DNA from: Nitrosopumilales archaeon
Lineage (GTDB): Archaea > Thermoproteota > Nitrososphaeria > Nitrososphaerales > Nitrososphaeraceae
Assembly: GCA_009665115.1 (NCBI GenBank)
Contig: WJXE01000038.1
Span: 1-11,371 of the forward strand
DNA: 11,371 nucleotides
Direction: 5' to 3'
The position numbers and the translations under genes are program-made. The notes beneath the pieces were generated by a model that worked only from the letters and a program-made list of their open reading frames with translations, made no database searches and was not told the DNA's origin. This document shows, piece after piece, positions 7,973 through 11,371 of the stretch (positions are counted from its first letter, which is position 1; every line of letters starts with the position of its first letter).

Positions 7973-8361
7973 CTACATCACTTGTCTCATCCAAGAAATG
8001 GTAGTCTAAAACCTACAAGATTAACAAATGATTACACATGCTCTTCAAAGGTGGGTTTTTAGGAGGTCAGACGATATACTTATTGCCATCAACGGCAAAA
8101 TAAAGGTTCTGGGTGGAGGAGGATGAACAGATCACTCTTCCTTGTTACGTTGTCTATTCGTTGAAAAACAAAGTTAACGATTTCAATTTTAATCATCATA
8201 GACATACTCTAATGATTATCGTTGTGAATAAGTTATCTATCTATTCTTCCCTTTCATATAGGAAGTCATGTTTCGTCTGCCAGTGTAGTCACAGCTTATC
8301 TCTTGTAATACGTTCGTCGAACATACCAAACAATTTTTATATTAATCATTAAAATAATTTG
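7973..8361. other. Decayed or intergenic stretch, no gene supported
   Basis: The frames after the integrase remnant carry repeated stops. A frame at 8113-8352 (+) begins with GTG, lacks a domain and overlaps the promoter of the next gene, so it is not accepted. A short inverted repeat (TTGCC...GGCAA near 8083-8098) is present. No mobile element ends are recognised. Confidence 0.4.
8336..8346 (+). promoter_or_regulatory. TATA box for the Ig-like exported protein
   Basis: TTTTTATATTA lies about 20-25 bases before the ATG at 8362, consistent with an archaeal promoter for a leaderless transcript. Confidence 0.35.
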
Positions 8362-8862
8362 ATGATCTTGAAACACCAATTGGTGAAAAGGCATCACCAC
8401 ATTGGATTCATGTTTCATTTTCTAGTCTTCTTGATGTTGTTGTCGTTGTTATCTATTCTATCGTCAAATGCTCAAAGCTCTGAGGCACAAGCTGCCAACA
8501 TAAATGTTAATAATCCTCAAATATGGACAAATACCGAACAGGGTATAAAAATTCAGTTTGCATATCAACCTCAGAAGCCGATATTAGATCAACCTACTGA
8601 ACTTAAGTTCGTTGTACAGAATCTAAAGACAGGAGATTATTTGAAAAACCTTGTAGCAAATATTTTAGTGACACATAACAGCAGTGGACAGTTTAGCAAC
8701 TTCAGATTCAGCAACATAACAGTTCCTGACAGGCAGTTCTCGGTAAAATACCTATTCCCAGATACCGGCATATACGAGATTATTACAAGGGTTAGTGCAA
8801 AGGAAATCGCGGCTTTAGCAGCATTTAAAGTCATCGTCCCACTACAGCCATACCCCCCCTAA
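8362..8862 (+). CDS. Exported Ig-like (YtkA/FixG-tail-like) domain protein
   Basis: This 166-residue protein starts at ATG 8362; a TTG just before it is also open. A basic His-rich leader (VKRHHH) precedes a strong hydrophobic segment (about residues 15-36) ending near SSNAQSSEA, a typical signal peptide. The mature part is one beta-sandwich domain: GIKIQFAYQPQKPILDQPTE, then FVVQNLKTGDYLKNL, FSVKYLFPDTGIYEIITRVS and FKVIVPL near the end. This pattern matches YtkA-like or FixG C-terminal Ig folds, often found in secreted archaeal proteins. The function is unknown; it may act in binding or be a partner of membrane proteins. A truncated relative lies convergently at 9246-9491. Confidence 0.7.
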   Translation: MILKHQLVKRHHHIGFMFHFLVFLMLLSLLSILSSNAQSSEAQAANINVNNPQIWTNTEQGIKIQFAYQPQKPILDQPTELKFVVQNLKTGDYLKNLVANILVTHNSSGQFSNFRFSNITVPDRQFSVKYLFPDTGIYEIITRVSAKEIAALAAFKVIVPLQPYPP

Positions 8863-9245
8863 CAGACTCCACAGAAGGTACAACCATGGAAGATATTGTC
8901 GTAAGTAGAAATATTGTCATGCCAGTATAAGCCTAAAGTGACCAACCTAGGCTACGACTCAAACGGACCTGGCATTAGCGAAAAAGACCAAATCGACCAA
9001 TACGTGGCATGTTATGTTATACGCTCTCAAGTTGGTTTTTGCGCAAACTGACCAGCATCAGAATGATTGGTTATACCTTTGGCGTTACCATTAAATGATT
9101 TAATGTTGATGATAAGGCCGCTGAAATAAGGCATTTCGGCGGGACATCCTTGCCGCAACTATCTGCCACAAGCCCCTTTCAGATTTCAGGTGATCGCATA
9201 CCTTCTTTATTTTATTTCTTCCAGCTGTTGTTCAAAAACACCTTT
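8863..9245. other. Gap between convergent Ig-like genes, one minor open frame
   Basis: The only notable item is a 37-codon frame from GTG 8938 to TGA 9049-9051, encoding VTNLGYDSNGPGISEKDQI and continuing with DQYVACYV. It is richer in G/C-ending codons than its neighbours but is not recognised. The rest shows no gene, promoter or repeat I can support. Confidence 0.35.
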
Positions 9246-9491
9246 TTACTCCGGCAATAATACTGGAACATCAAATGACGCTAGCACAGGTTCATTATCT
9301 TTTGTATTTATTTTCACGATAATCTGATGTGCACCCTCTGCTAAGAACTGATACTTGAGAGAGAAAATGCCGTGATCGGAACTTACATTGTCAAATGTGA
9401 CAAAATCGTTCTTGTTATTGATTATGTTGGAGTTATTGAAACTCGCAGTCACATTTGTAATCAATGCCATATGTATATGCTTAAGTACCAA
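9246..9491 (-). pseudogene. 5'-truncated Ig-like domain protein, relative of the 8362-8862 product
   Basis: The 81 residues begin at TTG 9491, directly within the middle of the domain (LKHIHMALITNVTASFNN), and continue with FSLKYQFLAEGAHQIIVKI and FDVPVLLPE. They align with the C-terminal half of the 8362-8862 protein (LKNLVANILVTHNSSG, FSVKYLFPDTGIYEIITRV, FKVIVPL). The signal peptide and first strands are missing: an in-frame TAG lies two codons before the TTG, and the upstream reverse-strand sequence shows no continuation. It is most likely the tail of a deleted paralogue. A working short protein is unlikely. Confidence 0.6.
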
Positions 9492-9554
9492 TGCCTATTC
9501 TAGAGAAGTTATATCATATAAAATATTCTCGCCCGCGAATTTAAGGAGAATATT

Positions 9555-9647
9555 ATGAGTCTCATGGAAGAAACAGGAGACAAACAAGCCGCTGAAAGTA
9601 AAATGTGTCTGGCGACTCAAAGATACAGAATGGGAAGTAATAAATGA
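9555..9647 (+). CDS. Very small hypothetical protein (30 aa)
   Basis: An ATG is preceded at good spacing by AAGGAG (9543-9548), the clearest Shine-Dalgarno in the window. A TATA-like CATATAAAATAT lies at about 9515-9526. The frame encodes MSLMEETGDKQAAESKMCLA and ten more polar residues, ending in TGA. No domain is recognised. The promoter-SD-ATG arrangement supports expression, but the length allows chance. Confidence 0.3.
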   Translation: MSLMEETGDKQAAESKMCLATQRYRMGSNK

Positions 9648-9747
9648 AAAAGACTGAGTCGATTATATAATAATATTTTCTGTACCTATTATTATCATGA
9701 AAAAATTTTAAATTTAAAACACTTCTTATTACGGATTTCACAAGCGC

Positions 9748-9760
9748 ATTTAAATATATA
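9748..9760 (+). promoter_or_regulatory. TATA box for the small zinc-ribbon gene
   Basis: ATTTAAATATATA is centred about 24-27 bases before the ATG at 9778, the spacing expected for a leaderless archaeal transcript. Confidence 0.5.
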
Positions 9761-9777
9761 GTTAAGCTTGAAATATT

Positions 9778-9903
9778 ATGCCGATAAAAAATAAATCTGT
9801 TGGCATGGCTAGCGGTTCTTCTACAAAGTATTGTATCGAATATGGTGCGCGGATGTCGAAGTTAGCGCGTACTTGTCCTGCTTGTGGAGAGACTCAAATA
9901 TGA
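9778..9903 (+). CDS. Small zinc-ribbon protein with one cysteine replaced
   Basis: This 41-residue protein starts at ATG 9778. Residues 17-40 (KYCIEYGARMSKLARTCPAC, then GETQ) follow the compact zinc-ribbon pattern C-x2-C-G-x9-C-x2-C-G. The second cysteine is Tyr22 (TAT instead of TGT), leaving Cys19, Cys33 and Cys36. Such mini zinc ribbons are common in archaea and are thought to mediate protein or nucleic-acid contacts. With three ligands, metal binding may be weakened, so this may be an early-stage pseudogene. The gene has a well-placed TATA box and appears monocistronic. Its TGA stop is the first unit of a TGAATA tandem repeat. Confidence 0.55.
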   Translation: MPIKNKSVGMASGSSTKYCIEYGARMSKLARTCPACGETQI

Positions 9904-9924
9904 ATATGAATATGAATATGAATA
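9901..9924. repeat. TGAATA hexanucleotide repeat, four units
   Basis: There are four perfect tandem copies of TGAATA, preceded by a partial AATA. The first unit provides the stop codon of the zinc-ribbon gene. It is a slippage-prone microsatellite. Length changes would leave the stop in place, so it would not alter the protein. Confidence 0.85.
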
Positions 9925-9987
9925 CACTTCACATACTTTTTTATGTTTATTTGTCATTTTAATCCAAATGTCACGATCTATGAATAT

Positions 9988-10010
9988 AGTTCGGCCATCC
10001 TAGCCGGACT
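9988..10010 (-). terminator. Hairpin just past the SpoIIM-family gene
   Basis: AGTTCGGC and GCCGGACT form an 8-base stem (one non-Watson-Crick pair) with a 7-base loop, starting six bases after the reverse-strand stop codon at 10017-10019. It is GC-rich in an AT-rich setting. No T-run follows on the reverse strand, so a role in 3'-end stability is as likely as termination. Confidence 0.35.
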
Positions 10011-10016
10011 CCTGAA

Positions 10017-10553
10017 TTATACATTTGGTAGAGTGTGAGGGCCACTGAATTGTGTTATAATCTGCCATTCAATTACTGCTCCAACCAATAATACTAATAT
10101 AACAATTCCAACCTCAATAAGGATTGGGATAGCGTATTCTCTCCATGGCTTTTTCTTTACAAGTTGATAAATGAATATACCGCTTCTGGATATTGCTATA
10201 CCATAAGCAAAAACTTCCATAATCCCAAACGGAGTGATTAGAATTATCAGAGGAGGAACATTATTAAGAGTAGAGGTTTGCGCTATCGCAGTAAATATCA
10301 TCCCGGTATAAAAGCCAGAAATTACTCCCAGTCCTATCCCTGCTGCAGGCACAAACATCCCGAGTGCAATCTTGACGTTGTTGATGAAAATTCCGTTTTG
10401 ATCAATGCCTTTAATTTGTTCGGCAAAGTGTTGTCTTAAGTCCGCTGTTTGCTGCTTGCCCATATGAACTGCTGCACCAGCAGAATAGGCAATTAAAAAA
10501 GCGATCATACCTAAGGCCATATAAATAATGCGTCGTTTGATATCAAAGCGCAA
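10017..10553 (-). CDS. SpoIIM-family (DUF95) integral membrane protein
   Basis: This 178-residue protein has four predicted membrane segments, at about residues 8-29, 60-91 (IALGMFVPAAGIGLGVISGF), 98-122 and 140-165. ITPFGIMEVFAYGIAIS (residues 106-122) matches the family signature PHGxxE, with Glu113 kept and His replaced by Phe. NVKIALGMF before the second segment is also typical. Family members occur widely in archaea, where the role is not settled; the Bacillus SpoIIM works in engulfment during sporulation, which does not apply here. The start is TTG 10553, but ATG 10520 (MALGMIAFL) is also possible. A TATA-like element lies in the AT-rich stretch 10560-10585 on the reverse strand. No lesions were seen. 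Confidence 0.8.
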   Translation of the reverse strand: MRFDIKRRIIYMALGMIAFLIAYSAGAAVHMGKQQTADLRQHFAEQIKGIDQNGIFINNVKIALGMFVPAAGIGLGVISGFYTGMIFTAIAQTSTLNNVPPLIILITPFGIMEVFAYGIAISRSGIFIYQLVKKKPWREYAIPILIEVGIVILVLLVGAVIEWQIITQFSGPHTLPNV

Positions 10554-10652
10554 TATGCAAAATAGTAGTATTTTGTTATTATAATGTTATCGAGAAAGTG
10601 AACTTACTAGGTCAAACTTGCAAATTATACAAGTCAGGTCACTTATTAAGTC

Positions 10653-10674
10653 GCTAGTGATATGCTAGTGATAT
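10653..10674. repeat. Perfect 11-base tandem duplication
   Basis: GCTAGTGATAT occurs twice without a gap, in the spacer upstream of the SpoIIM-family gene and downstream of the beta-helix gene. Eleven bases is about one helical turn, so it could be a double binding site or a slippage duplication. Confidence 0.6.
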
Positions 10675-10759
10675 AATGCATAGTATCAAATTAGCAGCTT
10701 TTGCTGTAATGTCGGGTGTTGAGGACAGTTGCTGCATTTCGAAGTTCTGTGTAATTTGA

Positions 10760-11371
10760 CTATTTGTTGCTACTGTTATGGTGTGGCAGTGTCTGTTTCG
10801 CATGTGACCCTTGCGACGACGCAGCTTCGGGTCCTGCCGGTGTTTCCGTCGAAGAGCGAATTATCTGATTATCAGAAAAGATATTATTCTTTGATGTGGG
10901 ATCTTGCTCAATCTTTAGTCCTTGTGGTGTTGAACTAACTATTTTATTAGAAGAGAATGTGTTTCCAGATGAACCGTTGTTTAAAAGTATGGCATTGTTG
11001 ATAGAATTTGTTATGGTGTTTCCTAGTATTTTGTTATTAGAAGAGCCAGAATTTATGTTAATCCCGTCTCCACTCTTTGATATTGTGTTATTGTATATCT
11101 GATTGTTATGTGATTGTGAAACAAAGACGCCTGAAGGTTCATTATAGACAATATTATTCCTTGCAATAGAATTATACATATTTCTACTAAAATCTATTCC
11201 GTCGCCTCCATTATCGTGAACTTTATTATTTTCAATTAGTATATTGTAACAATCTAGTGAACAAATTATACCACTTCCCCCCTTATTATCATAGACTGTA
11301 TTATTTCTAATTATCATATCATGTGTCCCTGTATGTGGATCAAGGCCATAATGACCGCTATTCCTGATAAT
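10760..11371 (-). CDS. Right-handed beta-helix protein, mannuronan C5-epimerase-like (5' end beyond the window)
   Basis: The frame is open to the right edge, so the N-terminus is missing; 203 residues are visible. Repeated coils of about 22 residues with NN/NT turns (IIRNNTVYDN, ILIENNKVHDN, IARNNIVYN, QIYNNTISKSGDGI, KILGNTITN) mark a NosD/PbH1-type parallel beta-helix. Near the edge, HYGLDPHTGTHDMIIRNNTV (YGLDPH at 11333-11350) resembles the catalytic YGxDPH region of AlgE/AlgG alginate C5-epimerases, which act on uronic acids in extracellular polysaccharide. The C-terminal 30 residues are low-complexity and polar (ETPAGPEAASSQG). An apparent ATG at 11317 is internal. A surface-polysaccharide role is inferred from the motif; the substrate cannot be told. 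Confidence 0.75.
   Translation of the reverse strand: MIRNSGHYGLDPHTGTHDMIIRNNTVYDNKGGSGIICSLDCYNILIENNKVHDNGGDGIDFSRNMYNSIARNNIVYNEPSGVFVSQSHNNQIYNNTISKSGDGININSGSSNNKILGNTITNSINNAILLNNGSSGNTFSSNKIVSSTPQGLKIEQDPTSKNNIFSDNQIIRSSTETPAGPEAASSQGSHAKQTLPHHNSSNK

Noticed and set aside
8113..8352. 79-codon forward frame before the Ig-like gene
   Set aside because: It has no recognisable domain and overlaps the TATA region of the next gene.
9988..10010. Possible tRNA fragment (reverse strand reads GGCTAGGATGGCCGAACT)
   Set aside because: The similarity is limited to a short GC-rich piece. No acceptor stem, anticodon arm or T-loop is present, so a simple hairpin is the better explanation.

Overview
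The window looks like ammonia-oxidising archaeal DNA (Nitrososphaerales, most likely a soil Nitrososphaera/Nitrosocosmicus-type genome). This rests on AT-rich DNA, archaeal TATA boxes close to start codons, frequent TTG/GTG starts, and a gene set I associate with this group: a secreted Cam-type gamma-carbonic anhydrase, a secreted phosphoesterase, a PQQ-type sugar dehydrogenase, CbiE for cobalamin synthesis, an Ig-like secreted protein, a SpoIIM-family membrane protein, an epimerase-like beta-helix protein and a scrap of a thaumarchaeal-type integrase. No rRNA, tRNA, CRISPR array or intact mobile element was seen. The lineage call comes from remembered family resemblance, not from a search.

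Layout from left to right. 170-1065 (+) holds a small unknown membrane ORF and a broken four-helix membrane protein. 1233-2776 (-) is a secreted phosphoesterase (phospholipase C/acid phosphatase family) split by a one-base frameshift. 3275-4225 (+) is an intact secreted carbonic anhydrase, overlapped by the GTG start of a frameshifted, truncated DUF1116 gene (4222-4673). 5016-6452 (-) is a PQQ-type sugar dehydrogenase cut by one in-frame TGA. 6856-7578 (+) is an intact cbiE with a leader that carries a 26-codon upstream ORF. 7579-8361 is a decayed stretch with an integrase N-terminal remnant. 8362-8862 (+) encodes an Ig-like exported protein, and a 5'-truncated relative lies convergently at 9246-9491 (-). 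Two very small candidate genes follow (9555-9647 and 9778-9903), the second a zinc ribbon that has lost one cysteine. 10017-10553 (-) is a SpoIIM-family protein. 10760-11371 (-) is the C-terminal part of a right-handed beta-helix protein with a mannuronan C5-epimerase-like DPH motif, running off the right edge.

The genes do not form one pathway. Most of the recognisable proteins are exported or membrane-bound (phosphoesterase, carbonic anhydrase, dehydrogenase, Ig-like proteins, epimerase-like protein), so the region reads as cell-surface and accessory content around one housekeeping cobalamin gene. The strongest signal is disruption: three frameshifts, all of the one-base-missing type, an in-frame TGA, an in-frame TAG and several gene fragments in 11 kb. 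This could be real gene decay near an old integration site, or uncorrected sequencing error. No convincing new multi-gene system was found.
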